Source: Massilia sp. ZL223 (lineage in GTDB: Bacteria > Pseudomonadota > Gammaproteobacteria > Burkholderiales > Burkholderiaceae_D). Taken from it: a stretch of DNA of 64,000 nt. Shown here piece by piece: positions 21,096 to 30,397 of this stretch (positions are counted from its first letter, which is position 1; every line of letters begins with the position of its first letter). The position numbers and the translations under genes were made by a program. The stretch is from positions 34,999-98,998 of the forward strand of contig NZ_JAGPWD010000017.1 in NCBI RefSeq assembly GCF_018119395.1. The letters are read 5' to 3'. The notes under the pieces are model-generated. The model worked only from the letters and a program-made list of their open reading frames with translations. It searched no databases and was not told the origin of the DNA.

Positions 21096-21701
21096 ATGGT
21101 CGAGCACTGGAACCTGATCGCATACTCCGCGCTGAACGCGCACGCCGGCCTGAGCGGCTGGCAATTGCTGGGCGCGGTGTTCGCCGCCGAGTGGCTGATT
21201 TTCCTGATGCCGCTGTCGCTGGTGCTGCTGTGGGCGGGCGGCGGCGCGGGCCGCGAAGTGGCGCTGCGCGCCTGCCTGGCCGCGGTGTGCGCGCTGGCGC
21301 TCAACGGATTGATCGGCCAGCTGTGGTACAGCGCGCGTCCTTTCGTGGCCGGGGCGGGGCATACCTTCCTGTTCCACGACCCGGACAGCTCCTTCCCGAG
21401 CGACCACGCGACCAGCATCTTCTCGGTGGCGCTGGTGCTGGCCTTCAGCGCCGTGCCGCTGGCGCGCCGCCTGGGCCTGGCGCTGCTGCCGCTGGCCCTG
21501 GTGGTGGCCTGGTCGCGCATCTACCTGGGTGTGCACTGGCCGAAGGACATGGCCGGTGCGCTGCTGGTCTCGGGAACGATGGCCTTTCTGGCCCATACGC
21601 CGGCCGCCCGCGCCGCCTGCGCAGGCCTGCTGCCGGCGCTCGAAACGCTGTACCGGCGCGTGCTGGCGCTGCCGATCGGGCGCGGTTGGCTGCGGCCTTG
21701 A
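21096..21701 (+). CDS. PAP2-family phosphatase (BcrC/undecaprenyl-diphosphatase-like)
   Basis: Integral membrane phosphatase, 201 residues, with about five helices. The three acid-phosphatase motifs are present: YSARPF with upstream basic residues, FPSDHAT (motif 2 His) and SRIYLGVHWPKD (motif 3 His and Asp). The layout fits BcrC-like undecaprenyl pyrophosphate phosphatases that recycle the cell-wall lipid carrier, but lipid phosphatases of other specificity share it. The ATG at 21096 is preferred over an in-frame TTG at 21081. Downstream is repeat copy C. Confidence 0.85.
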   Translation: MVEHWNLIAYSALNAHAGLSGWQLLGAVFAAEWLIFLMPLSLVLLWAGGGAGREVALRACLAAVCALALNGLIGQLWYSARPFVAGAGHTFLFHDPDSSFPSDHATSIFSVALVLAFSAVPLARRLGLALLPLALVVAWSRIYLGVHWPKDMAGALLVSGTMAFLAHTPAARAACAGLLPALETLYRRVLALPIGRGWLRP

Positions 21702-21741
21702 GCGGGACGCGTGCCCTAACTATATTTAGTTAGCATTCACA

Positions 21742-21839
21742 CGTCGTTCCGGCGGAGGCCGGAACCCAAGTTCCGCAAAGTTACCGAGACGCCAAACTTG
21801 GGCCCCGGCCAAGGGGGACGCCGAGTCCCGGGGCGACGG
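21742..21839. repeat. Paired palindromic intergenic repeat, copy C
   Basis: The left arm at 21742-21772 is canonical (a GTTCCGGCGGAGGCCGGAAC core with CCAAGTT inward). The right arm at 21794-21839 is diverged and longer, with its own imperfect hairpin built on GGGCCCCGG and CCCGGGGCGACGG. The tail TCTTTAAGCTAAC follows. It lies between the PAP2 gene and the convergent lipoprotein gene. Confidence 0.85.
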
Positions 21840-21879
21840 TCTTTAAGCTAACTAATTTCAATAGCGGCGCGGGCCTGCT

Positions 21880-22284
21880 TTACTCTTCCGGCTTCTCGAA
21901 CACCAGCTTCTTGTCCGCGTCGAGGTGGAACACCCCCAGCGCCTGGCCGGTGACGGCGTCGGCCTCGGGGGCTTCCAGCCGGGTGCAGCCGCGCGTCTCG
22001 ACCTGCCAGGCCTCGTCGTCGGCGCGCAGGGTATAGGTGCCGTTGCCGTTGTCGAACAGCTCGATTTCCAGGCCGGGCAGGCGCACTTCGCCCAGTTCCA
22101 TCTGGCGCTGGCAGTCCGGCATGCGCGAGACGATCAGGCGCAGGCTGGCCCGCTTGCTCCAGAAATAGTCCTGGTCGATCCGCACGATGAGGGCGTGCTG
22201 GCGGTCGTCGATGGCGTAGCTGGCCGTTTCGCTGATGCAGCCGGCCAGGAACAGGGGAGCCAGGAAGATGAAGGGTAGGCGCAT
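21880..22284 (-). CDS. Hypothetical lipoprotein, 134 aa
   Basis: The N-terminus MRLPFIFLAPLFLAGCIS is a lipoprotein signal with lipobox LAGC. The mature part is acidic, with two further cysteines (PDCQRQ and TRGCTRLE) that could form a disulfide. I do not recognise the family. The frame is open 10 codons upstream, but the ATG at 22284 starts the signal. It is about 80 bases downstream of lpxR on the same strand and may be co-transcribed. Confidence 0.78.
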   Translation of the reverse strand: MRLPFIFLAPLFLAGCISETASYAIDDRQHALIVRIDQDYFWSKRASLRLIVSRMPDCQRQMELGEVRLPGLEIELFDNGNGTYTLRADDEAWQVETRGCTRLEAPEADAVTGQALGVFHLDADKKLVFEKPEE

Positions 22285-22365
22285 GGGAGTCCGTTCGGTA
22301 ATGCAACAGTGCATTTCCCGCCGAGTATAGAAGCGCCACCGGCCGCACGCAAGGCGCGAGCGGCC

Positions 22366-23427
22366 TCAGAAGTCCGTACCCACCGTCAGCGAACCGAAGG
22401 TATGGCGCGGCACCCGGCACGGCGAGCAGAACTCGGGCGAGCGCCGGGTCGCGCGGAACTGGATGAACCAGGGACCGTGGCCGGTCCCGCGCGTGTGCGG
22501 AAAATCGAGGCGCAGGCCGGCCATCAGGTCGCCCACCTTGCGGCGCGGCGGCACGTCCGGATCGTCGCGCCAGGGCCGGCCCTGGAGGAACAGGTTGTAG
22601 GCCATGTAGCGCCCTTCCACGCCGGCGAAGGCGGTGCACTGGAGCCAGTCCCACAGGCAGGAGCTGTCCTGCTTGCCGCTGCTGAGGCTGTGCGTGATCC
22701 CGGGCGGCATCGGCGATACGGCCGGCAAGTCCTTGCCGATCGCCACCGTGAGGCCGGCGGCGGCATAGCTCATCAGCGTGCCGGCGGCCAGGCGCCAGTA
22801 GGCATTGGTCCGCAGCTGCACGCCGGGGCCGATGTCGCCGGACAGGAAGGAGAGCGCGTGGCGCCGCTCCACCGACAGCACGAAGGCCAGCGAGTTGCCT
22901 ACCTGGTGGTCCCAGCCGCGCGGCTCCGGACGGTCGAGCACGCGGTGCACGAACTTCTGCGTCTGCTCGGCCAGCGATGCGCGCCCGGTGAAGCCGGCCT
23001 GGCCCGTCAGCGTGGTCAGCGCCTTGCCGTCGGGCGACAGGAACAGGTGGTCGCGCTCCAGGTAGAGAAAGCCGGCATAGGGACGGTCGTGGCGCTGGTA
23101 GTTGGGGGTCTCGATATTGCCGGGTGTGTACATCAGCTGCCCGGCACTGTTTTGCGTGAACAGCAGGCGCGCATCGGCGCAGCCGAGCCAGCGGCACAGG
23201 CCGTCCGTGAAGCTGCGTTCGCCGGGCAAGCGTGTGTCCTGGGCGTGGCGGGACGCGAACTGGATGCCGCTGGTGTAGTAGCGGTCGGTATTGAAGAACT
23301 TGTCGTTCTCGTAGGTGACGAAGCCCGAGTCCTGGGCGCCGGCGGGGCCGGACCAGCATGCTGCGCATAACAGCGCGGTGGACAGCGGCAGCGGCAGGGC
23401 CGCAAGGCGGGATAGCAAGCTCGGCAT
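22366..23427 (-). CDS. lpxR: LpxR-family lipid A 3'-O-deacylase (outer-membrane)
   Basis: The 353-residue protein has a signal peptide (LSTALLCAACWSGPAGAQ) and the LpxR/DUF2219 beta-barrel signature: FVTYENDKFFNTDRYYTSGI near the mature N-terminus and DRPYAGFLYLERD downstream. LpxR removes the 3'-acyloxyacyl chain from lipid A on the outer leaflet, altering endotoxicity and membrane packing. The catalytic residues known from Salmonella (Asn, Asp, Thr, His in these blocks) are plausibly present (N21-type END, TDRYY), but I cannot number them against the reference. The C-terminal GSLTVGTDF ends in Phe, as outer-membrane proteins do. Confidence 0.83.
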   Translation of the reverse strand: MPSLLSRLAALPLPLSTALLCAACWSGPAGAQDSGFVTYENDKFFNTDRYYTSGIQFASRHAQDTRLPGERSFTDGLCRWLGCADARLLFTQNSAGQLMYTPGNIETPNYQRHDRPYAGFLYLERDHLFLSPDGKALTTLTGQAGFTGRASLAEQTQKFVHRVLDRPEPRGWDHQVGNSLAFVLSVERRHALSFLSGDIGPGVQLRTNAYWRLAAGTLMSYAAAGLTVAIGKDLPAVSPMPPGITHSLSSGKQDSSCLWDWLQCTAFAGVEGRYMAYNLFLQGRPWRDDPDVPPRRKVGDLMAGLRLDFPHTRGTGHGPWFIQFRATRRSPEFCSPCRVPRHTFGSLTVGTDF

Positions 23428-23567
23428 GGACGCCCCCTTTGTTCGAAATCTCTTTCAGTGTCGAACTTGCGCGCAGGATGTGTTTGATCTGCAACAGCCC
23501 AGGCTGCCGATCGGGACGCGTTTCAGCAGGACTCCACCAATTTTCGAATTACGCGATGATAGGCCGC

Positions 23568-24803
23568 ATGGACCAGAATGCGTACGAACTGCTCGGCGGC
23601 GCCAAGGGACGTCCGGTCAAGATGTGGACCCGCGGCGTGCCGGTCGAGGCGGAAGCGAAGGAACAGCTGTCCAGGCTGGCGCAGCTGCCCTTCGTGTTCC
23701 ATCACGTCGCCGTCATGCCGGACGTCCATGTTGGCAAGGGATCGACCATCGGCAGCGTGATCCCGACCCTGGGCGCGGTGATCCCGGCGGCGGTGGGCGT
23801 GGACATCGGCTGCGGCATGATGGCGGCCAAGACCACCCTGCGCGCGGACGACCTGCCCGATAACCTGAGCAAATTGCGCAGTGCCATCGAACAAGCGATC
23901 CCGCACGGCATGTCGCCCAAGACGCGCAACGCCAAGGGCCGCGACGTGGGTTCCTGGAACAATCCGCCGCCTGCTGCCGAGGCCGGCTGGATGAAGCTCA
24001 AGGACGAGTTCGACGAGATCTGCCGCAAGTATCCCAAGCTGCGTGGCAGCAACAACTACAAGCACCTGGGTACCCTCGGCAGCGGCAACCACTTCGTCGA
24101 GGTCTGCCTGGACGAGGACAATTTCGTGTGGCTGATGCTGCACTCGGGCTCGCGCGGCGTCGGCAACGCCATCGGGACCCACTTCATCGAACTGGCGCGC
24201 CAGGACATGCGGCGCCACATGGTCAACCTCCCCGACCAGGACCTCGCTTACCTGGAAGAGGGCACGCAGCACTACGACGACTACGTCGAGGCGGTGGGAT
24301 GGGCGCAGAAATTCGCCCGCATCAACCGCGAAGTCATGATGCACAACCTGGTCCACGCGGTGCGCAGCGTGATCAGGAAGCCTTTCGAGACCCACGTGGA
24401 GGCGGTCAACTGCCACCACAACTACGTGCAGCGAGAGCGCCACTTCGGCAAGGATGTACTGGTCACGCGCAAGGGCGCGGTGTCGGCACGCGAGGGCGAG
24501 CTGGGCATCATCCCCGGCTCGATGGGCGCGCGCAGCTTCATCGTGCGCGGCAAGGGCAATCCCGAGAGCTTCAACAGCTGCAGCCACGGCGCCGGCCGCC
24601 TGATGAGCCGCACCGAAGCCAAGCGGCGCTTCACCCTGGCCGACCAGGAGCGCGCCACCGCCGGCGTGGAATGCCGCAAGGACGAGGGCGTGATCGACGA
24701 GATCCCGATGGCCTACAAGGACATCGACGCCGTCATGGACGCCCAGCGCGACCTGGTGGAAGTGGTCCATACCCTGAAGCAGGTGGTGTGCGTGAAGGGA
24801 TAA
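23568..24803 (+). CDS. rtcB: RNA ligase RtcB family protein
   Basis: GTP- and Mn-dependent ligase that joins RNA 2',3'-cyclic phosphate (or 3'-phosphate) ends to 5'-OH ends, in RNA repair. At 411 residues it is close to the E. coli enzyme. Metal ligands and active-site blocks are visible in order: MPDVHVGKGSTIGSV, GVDIGCGMMA, GSGNHFVEV, LHSGSRGVG, PGSMGARSF and NSCSHGAGR, the last carrying the guanylylated histidine. The ATG at 23568 is used, with an in-frame ATG at 23556 as alternative; neither has a clear ribosome site. No rtcA or rtcR is next to it, so the operon layout differs from E. coli. Confidence 0.93.
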   Translation: MDQNAYELLGGAKGRPVKMWTRGVPVEAEAKEQLSRLAQLPFVFHHVAVMPDVHVGKGSTIGSVIPTLGAVIPAAVGVDIGCGMMAAKTTLRADDLPDNLSKLRSAIEQAIPHGMSPKTRNAKGRDVGSWNNPPPAAEAGWMKLKDEFDEICRKYPKLRGSNNYKHLGTLGSGNHFVEVCLDEDNFVWLMLHSGSRGVGNAIGTHFIELARQDMRRHMVNLPDQDLAYLEEGTQHYDDYVEAVGWAQKFARINREVMMHNLVHAVRSVIRKPFETHVEAVNCHHNYVQRERHFGKDVLVTRKGAVSAREGELGIIPGSMGARSFIVRGKGNPESFNSCSHGAGRLMSRTEAKRRFTLADQERATAGVECRKDEGVIDEIPMAYKDIDAVMDAQRDLVEVVHTLKQVVCVKG

Positions 24804-24859
24804 GGTTTTCCGACCGCGCGGACGCGACAAGGCGCCGCGATTTTTAAGCGAGCAATGCC

Positions 24860-25081
24860 ATGCAAGACGACCAGAAGCTGACCAGCGGGCGGCGCACGTC
24901 CGCCCCCGAGCGCATGCGCCGCGGGCCGCGTTCCCTCCTGCCGGCGCCTGCCGGCGAGGCCGGCCACGGCCACGATCCCTGCGCGGGGGAAGACGCGGCG
25001 CTGTGCCGCGACACGACCTATGCTGGCCTCGTGACCGCGGTGCGCAGCGCCGTCGAGCGCAACGCGGGCTTCGGCGCCTGA
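24860..25081 (+). CDS. Small hypothetical protein, 73 aa
   Basis: A short ORF 57 bases after rtcB on the same strand. Codon third positions are overwhelmingly G or C, as in the flanking genes, which supports translation. The sequence is basic at the N-terminus (SGRRTSAPERMRRGPRS), with a Cys/His-rich middle (HGHDPCAGEDAALCRDT). There is no recognisable domain and no clear ribosome site. It could be co-transcribed with rtcB or be a chance ORF. Confidence 0.4.
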   Translation: MQDDQKLTSGRRTSAPERMRRGPRSLLPAPAGEAGHGHDPCAGEDAALCRDTTYAGLVTAVRSAVERNAGFGA

Positions 25082-25091
25082 GCCGGGGCGC

Positions 25092-25721
25092 TCAGGCGCA
25101 CCGCAGCGACAGCAGGTCGCCCGGTGCGGTGAACTCGTGCTGGGGTTCGCTGCGGCGCAGGGCCTCGATCGGCGCATAGCCCCAGCTCACCGCCCCGAAC
25201 GCCACGCCGGCCTTGCGCGCGGCGTCGGCATCCGTGGTCTGGTCGCCGACATAGAGCGCCTGGGCCGGCGCCACGCCCGCCACCCGCAGCACCTTGCGGA
25301 TGCGCGCGGCCTTGCCGAACACCGACATCCCGCATTCGTACTGGCGCACCAGCGCCGCCAGGTCCGGGCCCAGCACCTGGCGCACGTTCTGTTCCGAATT
25401 CGAGGACACCACGGCCAGTTCCAGGCCGCTGCGCACCAGCTCGCGCAGCATCTCGCCGACGCCGTCGAACAGCGGAATGCGCGCCGTATTCTCGCGCATG
25501 CGCTCGATGAAGGAACGCGAGGCCAGCGGCAGCTTCCAGGCCGGCATGCCCACGTGGCGCATGATGTCGCGCGGCCCGTAATGGCGCAGCCGCTCGGCCT
25601 GCTGCGCATCGACGCGCCGGAAGCCGTGCTGGTCGGCGATCTCGTTGAACACGCTCATAAAGAAGGGGAACGAGTCGGCCAGGGTGCCGTCGAAGTCGAA
25701 GATCGCCAGGCGAATGGACAT
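25092..25721 (-). CDS. HAD-superfamily hydrolase (subfamily IA, phosphoglycolate phosphatase-like)
   Basis: A 209-residue phosphatase-type protein. Motif I is FDFDGTLADSF with the nucleophile Asp and acid/base Asp. Motif II is VVSSNSEQN, the motif III lysine lies in FGKAARIRKVL, and motif IV is YVGDQTTDADAAR. A helical cap between motifs I and II places it in subfamily IA. The substrate is not deducible; phosphoglycolate or other small phosphoesters are typical. It starts at the ATG at 25721 and is alone on its strand, convergent with the small ORF. Confidence 0.9.
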   Translation of the reverse strand: MSIRLAIFDFDGTLADSFPFFMSVFNEIADQHGFRRVDAQQAERLRHYGPRDIMRHVGMPAWKLPLASRSFIERMRENTARIPLFDGVGEMLRELVRSGLELAVVSSNSEQNVRQVLGPDLAALVRQYECGMSVFGKAARIRKVLRVAGVAPAQALYVGDQTTDADAARKAGVAFGAVSWGYAPIEALRRSEPQHEFTAPGDLLSLRCA

Positions 25722-25776
25722 GCGTGTGCGCGGGAGTCGGAAATAGCCGAATTATAAAGTCCTCCAGCGCCGGCGC

Positions 25777-26517
25777 TCAGGCCAGGCCGCCATTGGCGCG
25801 CAGCACTTGCCCGTTGACCCAGCCCGAATCCGGCCCGGCCAGGAAGGATACGACCCTGGCGATGTCTTCCGGCTCGCCCAGGCGCTCTAGCGGCGGCATC
25901 CTGGCGTAGTACTCGATCTGTTCCGGGGTTTTTCCGTTGAAGAATAATTCGGTGGCGACCGGCCCCGGCGCCACGGCATTCACACGCAGCTGGCGGCCGC
26001 GCAGCTCCTTGGCGAAGATCCCGGTGAGGGCTTCGACCGCCGCCTTGCTGGCGGTGTAGGCCGCATAACCCGGCAGCCTGGTGGCCACCACGGTGGTCGA
26101 GAAGTTCACGATGCGCCCGCCGTCGTTCATGCGCCGGGCCGCTTCGCGCAAGGTATTGAAGGTCCCTTGTACGTTGACGGCGAAGGTCTGGGCGAACAGC
26201 TCGTCGGTGGTCTCGGCCAGCGGCATGGTCTTGAGGATGCCCGCATTGTTGACCAGCACATCGATCTTGCCCAGCTCGCGTTCCGTGGTCTCGAACAGGG
26301 CGCGTACCTCGTCCGGCCTGGACACGTCGGCGCGCACCGCCAGCGCCACATGGCCGGCGGCCTGCAGGCCCTCTACCGTCCGTTCGGCCTCCTCTACATT
26401 GCCGGCGTAGTTGACGGCCACCTTGTAGCCGTCCTCGGCCAGCCGCCAGGCGATGGCGGCGCCGATGCCGCGCGAGGCCCCGGTGACGATGGCGACTTGT
26501 TGTGTCCTGACGTTCAT
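25777..26517 (-). CDS. SDR-family oxidoreductase (3-oxoacyl-ACP reductase-like)
   Basis: Classical short-chain dehydrogenase/reductase, 246 residues. The NAD(P)-binding motif TGASRGIG lies at about 13-20. The NNAG motif reads LVNNAGI. The catalytic set Ser-Tyr-x3-Lys is in NFSTT and YAAYTASKAA. The product is likely a cytoplasmic reductase or dehydrogenase of unknown substrate. The start at 26517 has an excellent ribosome site (AGGAGG). About 185 bases separate it from the divergent NERD-helicase gene. Confidence 0.92.
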   Translation of the reverse strand: MNVRTQQVAIVTGASRGIGAAIAWRLAEDGYKVAVNYAGNVEEAERTVEGLQAAGHVALAVRADVSRPDEVRALFETTERELGKIDVLVNNAGILKTMPLAETTDELFAQTFAVNVQGTFNTLREAARRMNDGGRIVNFSTTVVATRLPGYAAYTASKAAVEALTGIFAKELRGRQLRVNAVAPGPVATELFFNGKTPEQIEYYARMPPLERLGEPEDIARVVSFLAGPDSGWVNGQVLRANGGLA

Positions 26518-26702
26518 GTTTCCTCCTGGTTTCGTTGAATGGATGGATACATGATGGACTGTTAGCCGAAAAAGATCATTGCCTCTGTATGCGCATCTTC
26601 ATTCCATATTCCTTAACAATAAGTCCTTGTTCAACTGTGTGTTTCTTCGGGACGCCCAGCCTTACAATAGTGTCAATTCTCTTGAGGAGGCGTTGACCAC
26701 TT

Positions 26703-28340
26703 ATGGCCTACATCCATCCTGCCGGCTGGCGCGAGATGTCCGTGACCGGCGCCGCAGCGCGCGAGATCGAAACCCTCGCCTACCTCGACCAGCGCCTGTC
26801 CGACGCGCCCTATCACGTGTATCACGGGGTGCACTGGACCAATGTCGAGCAGGGCTATTCGGTCTACGGCGACATCGACTTCATCGTGGTGGCGCCGAAC
26901 GGCCGCATCCTGGTGATCGAGCAGGTGGCGGGCTTCCTGACCGAGACCAAGGACGGCCTGGTCAAGAACTACCTGGGCAAGCCGCGCAAGATCCGCAACC
27001 AGATCCTGTCGACCATCGAGGGCCTGACCAAGCGCTACCAGGGCGAGCTGTCGATCGACTACCTGCTCTACTGCCCCGACTACATCGTGCGCGACCAGCA
27101 GCTGGCCGGGATCGACCCGCACCACATCATCGACGCCACCAACAAGCCGAAACTGGCGCGGGTGATCCGCGAGGCCCTGCCGCTGACGCCCAAGACCGAC
27201 GAATTCGACAAGGTGACGCGCTTCCTGGGCGACACCCTGAACCTGCGGCCCGACCCGAGCTCGATGATCGGCCACGCGGTGAGCATGGTGACGCGCCTGT
27301 CGGGAGGCCTGGCCACCTGGGCGCGGCGCCTCGAGTTCGAGCCCTTCCGCCTGCGCGTGGTGGGCACGGCCGGCAGCGGCAAGACCCAGCTGGCGCTGGC
27401 CGAATTCACGGCCGCGATCGACGCCGGCCTGCGCCCGCTCTACGTCTGCTTCAACCGGCCGCTGGCCGACCACATCGAACGCCTGGTGCCGGCGGGCGGA
27501 CGGGTCGCCACCTTCCACACCTTGTGCGACGCCTGGCTGCGCGCCCAGGACCTGACGCCCGACTATTCGTCGCCGGAGGTCTGGACCGAGATCGAGAAGT
27601 CGCTGGCGGCGGCCGACCTGCCGGAAACCTGGCAGTACGACGTAGTGATCGTGGACGAGGGCCAGGATTTCTCGACCGTGTGGCGCGACATCGTGCTGCG
27701 CATGCTGAAGGAAGGCGGGCGCGCGATCTGGCTGGAGGATCCGGACCAAAATCTATATGGCCGCGAGATGGTGCCGCTGCCGGGCTGGGTGACCCTGCAC
27801 TCCAACACCAACTACCGCAGCCCGCGCCAGATCGTGGACATGCTCACCTCGATCGGCGCGGCGCGCCAGCCGGTGGAGGCGGGCAGTCCGTTCAAGGGGG
27901 CGGATATCGAGGAACTGACTTATCCGGAAGGCGATACGGAAGCCATGCTGTCGCAGACGCGGCGCGCGGTGACCCTGTGCCTGGCGGCCGGGTTCGGGCG
28001 GCAGGACATCGCGATCTGTTCGTTCCGGGGGAGGGAGAAGTCGACCATCCTCAAGCTGGACAAGCTGAGCGACGCGCACACGCTGCGCTCGTTCACGGGC
28101 GGGTATGACTTGTTCGGGAATCCGCTGTTCCGCGAAGGGGGGCTGCTGGCGGAGTCGGTGTACCGCTTCAAGGGGCAGTCGGCGCCGGCGCTGATCTTTA
28201 CCGAGATCGATTTCGAGGAGCTCGACGAGCTGTCCTTGCGCAAGCTGTTCGTAGGGATGACGCGGGCGAGGCTGAAGCTGGTGCTGGTGATGAGCGAGAG
28301 GGCGTCGGTGCAGATACTGGATCGGGTCAGCGTTCATTGA
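26703..28340 (+). CDS. NERD-domain / superfamily I helicase-like ATPase
   Basis: A 545-residue two-part protein. The N-terminal part resembles the NERD nuclease-related domain (GDIDFIVVAPNGRILVIEQ at residues 56-74). From about residue 215 comes a UvrD-like superfamily I ATPase core: Walker A GTAGSGKTQ (221-229), Walker B VIVDEGQDFS (about 316-324) and a C-terminal motif VI GMTRARLKLVLVM. The NERD domain belongs to the PD-(D/E)xK fold, whose usual E-x-K here reads E73-Q74-V75, so nuclease activity is doubtful. Ribosome site GAGGAGG lies 12 bases before the ATG at 26703. It is a single gene, with a role in DNA processing or repair inferred only. Repeat copy D follows. Confidence 0.83.
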   Translation: MAYIHPAGWREMSVTGAAAREIETLAYLDQRLSDAPYHVYHGVHWTNVEQGYSVYGDIDFIVVAPNGRILVIEQVAGFLTETKDGLVKNYLGKPRKIRNQILSTIEGLTKRYQGELSIDYLLYCPDYIVRDQQLAGIDPHHIIDATNKPKLARVIREALPLTPKTDEFDKVTRFLGDTLNLRPDPSSMIGHAVSMVTRLSGGLATWARRLEFEPFRLRVVGTAGSGKTQLALAEFTAAIDAGLRPLYVCFNRPLADHIERLVPAGGRVATFHTLCDAWLRAQDLTPDYSSPEVWTEIEKSLAAADLPETWQYDVVIVDEGQDFSTVWRDIVLRMLKEGGRAIWLEDPDQNLYGREMVPLPGWVTLHSNTNYRSPRQIVDMLTSIGAARQPVEAGSPFKGADIEELTYPEGDTEAMLSQTRRAVTLCLAAGFGRQDIAICSFRGREKSTILKLDKLSDAHTLRSFTGGYDLFGNPLFREGGLLAESVYRFKGQSAPALIFTEIDFEELDELSLRKLFVGMTRARLKLVLVMSERASVQILDRVSVH

Positions 28341-28358
28341 AGTTATTGGCTGCGGAGC

Positions 28359-28450
28359 GAACTTGGGTCCCGGCCTTCGCCGGGACGACGTTGTTTGCGT
28401 TAGCCTCTAACCTCAAGACCGTCGTTGCGGCGAAGGCCGGAACCCAAGTT
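28359..28450. repeat. Paired palindromic intergenic repeat, copy D
   Basis: Arms at 28359-28390 and 28420-28450 are inverted, with CGACG ends inward and a 29-base spacer (TTGTTTGCGTTAGCCTCTAA). The left stem is GTCCCGGCCTTCGCCGGGAC, a paired variant of the usual core. It lies between the convergent NERD-helicase and leuA genes. Confidence 0.9.
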
Positions 28451-28473
28451 CCTTAGCAGTACCCGAACGCGAT

Positions 28474-30153
28474 TCAAGCCGCGATCTTCCCCGCTTCCAC
28501 CCCCGAAGCCGCCACATGCCGGTTCACCGCCGACAGCACCGACTTGAACGACGCCGTCACGATATTGCTGTCGATGCCGACCCCAAACAAGGTCGGCCCA
28601 TTCCCCACGCGCAGCTCCACATAGCAGGCCGCCTTGGCATCCGCCCCCGAGCCGATCGCGTGCTCGTGGTAGTCCATCAGGCGGATCTCCAGCCCCAGCG
28701 CGTTCACGAACGCATCGATGGGCCCGTTGCCGGTTCCCTTGAACGCCTGCGGCGCATGATGGCGCGCCACGTTGACCTCCAGCTGCACATCCTCGCCACT
28801 GGCTTCCGTCATGCGGTGCCCGATGTAGTGATACGGCTCGTCCTGCTCCAGGTATTCGCGCGCGAACAGCGCGTGCAGGTCGCTCGCCGCGATCTCGCGG
28901 CCGCTCTCGTCGGCCACGCGCTGCACGGCGCGCGAGAACTCGATCTGCAGGCGGCGCGGCAGCTGCAGGCCGTATTCCTGCTCGAGCAGGTAGGCCATGC
29001 CGCCCTTGCCCGACTGGCTGTTGACGCGGATGACCGCATCGTAGCTGCGCCCCAGGTCGGCCGGGTCGATCGGCAGGTAGGGCACTTCCCAGATCGCATC
29101 CGCCTTTTGCTGCGCGAAGCCCTTCTTGATCGCATCCTGGTGCGAGCCCGAGAACGCGGTGAACACCAGGTCGCCCGCATACGGATGACGCGGGTGCACC
29201 GGCAGCTGGTTGCATTCCTCGACCAGCTGGCGCACCGCGTCGATGTCCGAGAAATCCAGGCCCGGATCGACGCCCTGGGTGTAGAGGTTCATCGCCAGCG
29301 TGACCAGGTCGACGTTGCCGGTGCGCTCGCCGTTACCGAACAGGCAGCCCTCGACGCGGTCGGCGCCGGCCATCACCGCCAGCTCGGCCGCCGCCACGGC
29401 GGTGCCGCGGTCGTTGTGCGGGTGGACGCTGATGACCAGCGACTCACGGCGCTCCAGGTGGCGGCACATCCACTCGATCTGGTCGGCGTACACGTTGGGC
29501 GTGGCCGCTTCCACGGTGGAGGGCAGGTTGACGATCATCTTGTTGCCTGGTGTCGGCTGCCACACGGCGCTGACGGCGTCGACGATCTGCTTGGAGAAAT
29601 CGAGCTCGGTGGTCGAGAAGGACTCCGGCGAATACTCGAGGCCCCACTGGGTTTGCGGATGCCGGGCCACCAGCTCCTTGATCAGCTGCGTGCCCTTGAC
29701 CGCGATCTGCACGATCTCGTCGCGCTCCATGTTGAAGACCACGCGGCGGAACACCGGCGCCACCGAGTTATACACGTGGACGATGGCGCGCTTGGCGCCG
29801 ACCGCCGATTCCACGGTGCGGCGGATCAGCTCTTCGCGCGCCTGGGTCAGGACGATGATGGTGACGTCGTCCGGAATCCGGTTTTCCTCGACCAGCATGC
29901 GCACGAAATCGAAGTCGGTCTGCGACGCGGACGGGAAACCGACTTCGATTTCCTTCACGCCCACCTTGACCAGCATCTCGAAGAAACGCAGCTTCTTTTC
30001 CGGGCTCATCGGCTCAATCAGGGCCTGGTTACCGTCGCGCAGGTCGGTGCTCATCCAGATCGGCGGCTGGGTGATGCGGCGGCTGGGCCACTGGCGGTCG
30101 GCCAGGTCGACGGCGGGGAAAGGACGGTATTTGGCGGCGGGGTTCTTCAACAT
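28474..30153 (-). CDS. leuA: 2-isopropylmalate synthase
   Basis: First committed step of leucine synthesis: acetyl-CoA + 2-ketoisovalerate to 2-isopropylmalate. The 559-residue protein is of the longer LeuA type. The TIM-barrel N-terminal domain starts with [12 protein letters not shown] (metal-binding Asp). The metal-binding HPHND motif lies in [12 protein letters not shown]. The C-terminal third is the leucine-binding regulatory domain ([27 protein letters not shown]). The start at 30153 has AGGAG upstream. It is preceded by a leader with leucine-rich short ORFs that suggests control by leucine supply; no other leu gene is adjacent. Confidence 0.96.
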   Translation of the reverse strand: MLKNPAAKYRPFPAVDLADRQWPSRRITQPPIWMSTDLRDGNQALIEPMSPEKKLRFFEMLVKVGVKEIEVGFPSASQTDFDFVRMLVEENRIPDDVTIIVLTQAREELIRRTVESAVGAKRAIVHVYNSVAPVFRRVVFNMERDEIVQIAVKGTQLIKELVARHPQTQWGLEYSPESFSTTELDFSKQIVDAVSAVWQPTPGNKMIVNLPSTVEAATPNVYADQIEWMCRHLERRESLVISVHPHNDRGTAVAAAELAVMAGADRVEGCLFGNGERTGNVDLVTLAMNLYTQGVDPGLDFSDIDAVRQLVEECNQLPVHPRHPYAGDLVFTAFSGSHQDAIKKGFAQQKADAIWEVPYLPIDPADLGRSYDAVIRVNSQSGKGGMAYLLEQEYGLQLPRRLQIEFSRAVQRVADESGREIAASDLHALFAREYLEQDEPYHYIGHRMTEASGEDVQLEVNVARHHAPQAFKGTGNGPIDAFVNALGLEIRLMDYHEHAIGSGADAKAACYVELRVGNGPTLFGVGIDSNIVTASFKSVLSAVNRHVAASGVEAGKIAA

Positions 30154-30222
30154 GATCGGTGCTCCTGAATGGTGGTCACAAGGGGGAATGTGTGGCGGAG
30201 GCTGCCGGACGGGCCACGAACG

Positions 30223-30339
30223 CTAGGCCCGGCAACCGATCGGTAGCTTTAGCAGCAGGCGGAACTGCGCGCGCATGCCGACCGCCAGGAGGAGCCCTGG
30301 ATGACGAAGCGACGGTGCGATACGGAGATTGGGTGACAT
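30223..30339 (-). CDS. Putative leucine-rich leader peptide ahead of leuA (38 aa)
   Basis: A 38-codon ORF ends 69 bases before leuA. It has its own ribosome site (AGGAAAG at 30348-30354, 8 bases before ATG) and contains two runs of leucine, GLLLAVG at residues 16-18 and RLLLKL at residues 28-32, including the less common codon CTA twice. Its stop codon sits in the loop of a GC-rich hairpin (30203-30234). This is the layout expected of a ribosome-stalling leader, though no classic U-run terminator is visible before leuA. It is too short for most ORF calling. Confidence 0.55.
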   Translation of the reverse strand: MSPNLRIAPSLRHPGLLLAVGMRAQFRLLLKLPIGCRA

Positions 30340-30397
30340 CGGTACAACTTTCCTGGCTGCTGGGGAGGCCGGCGGTGGCCGGACGGGGCGGCGGTGA

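Noticed and set aside
21848..23494. A 548-codon minus-strand frame overlapping the lipoprotein and lpxR genes
   Set aside because: Arg/Pro/Ala-rich shadow; the lpxR and lipoprotein frames carry signal peptides and family motifs in another frame.
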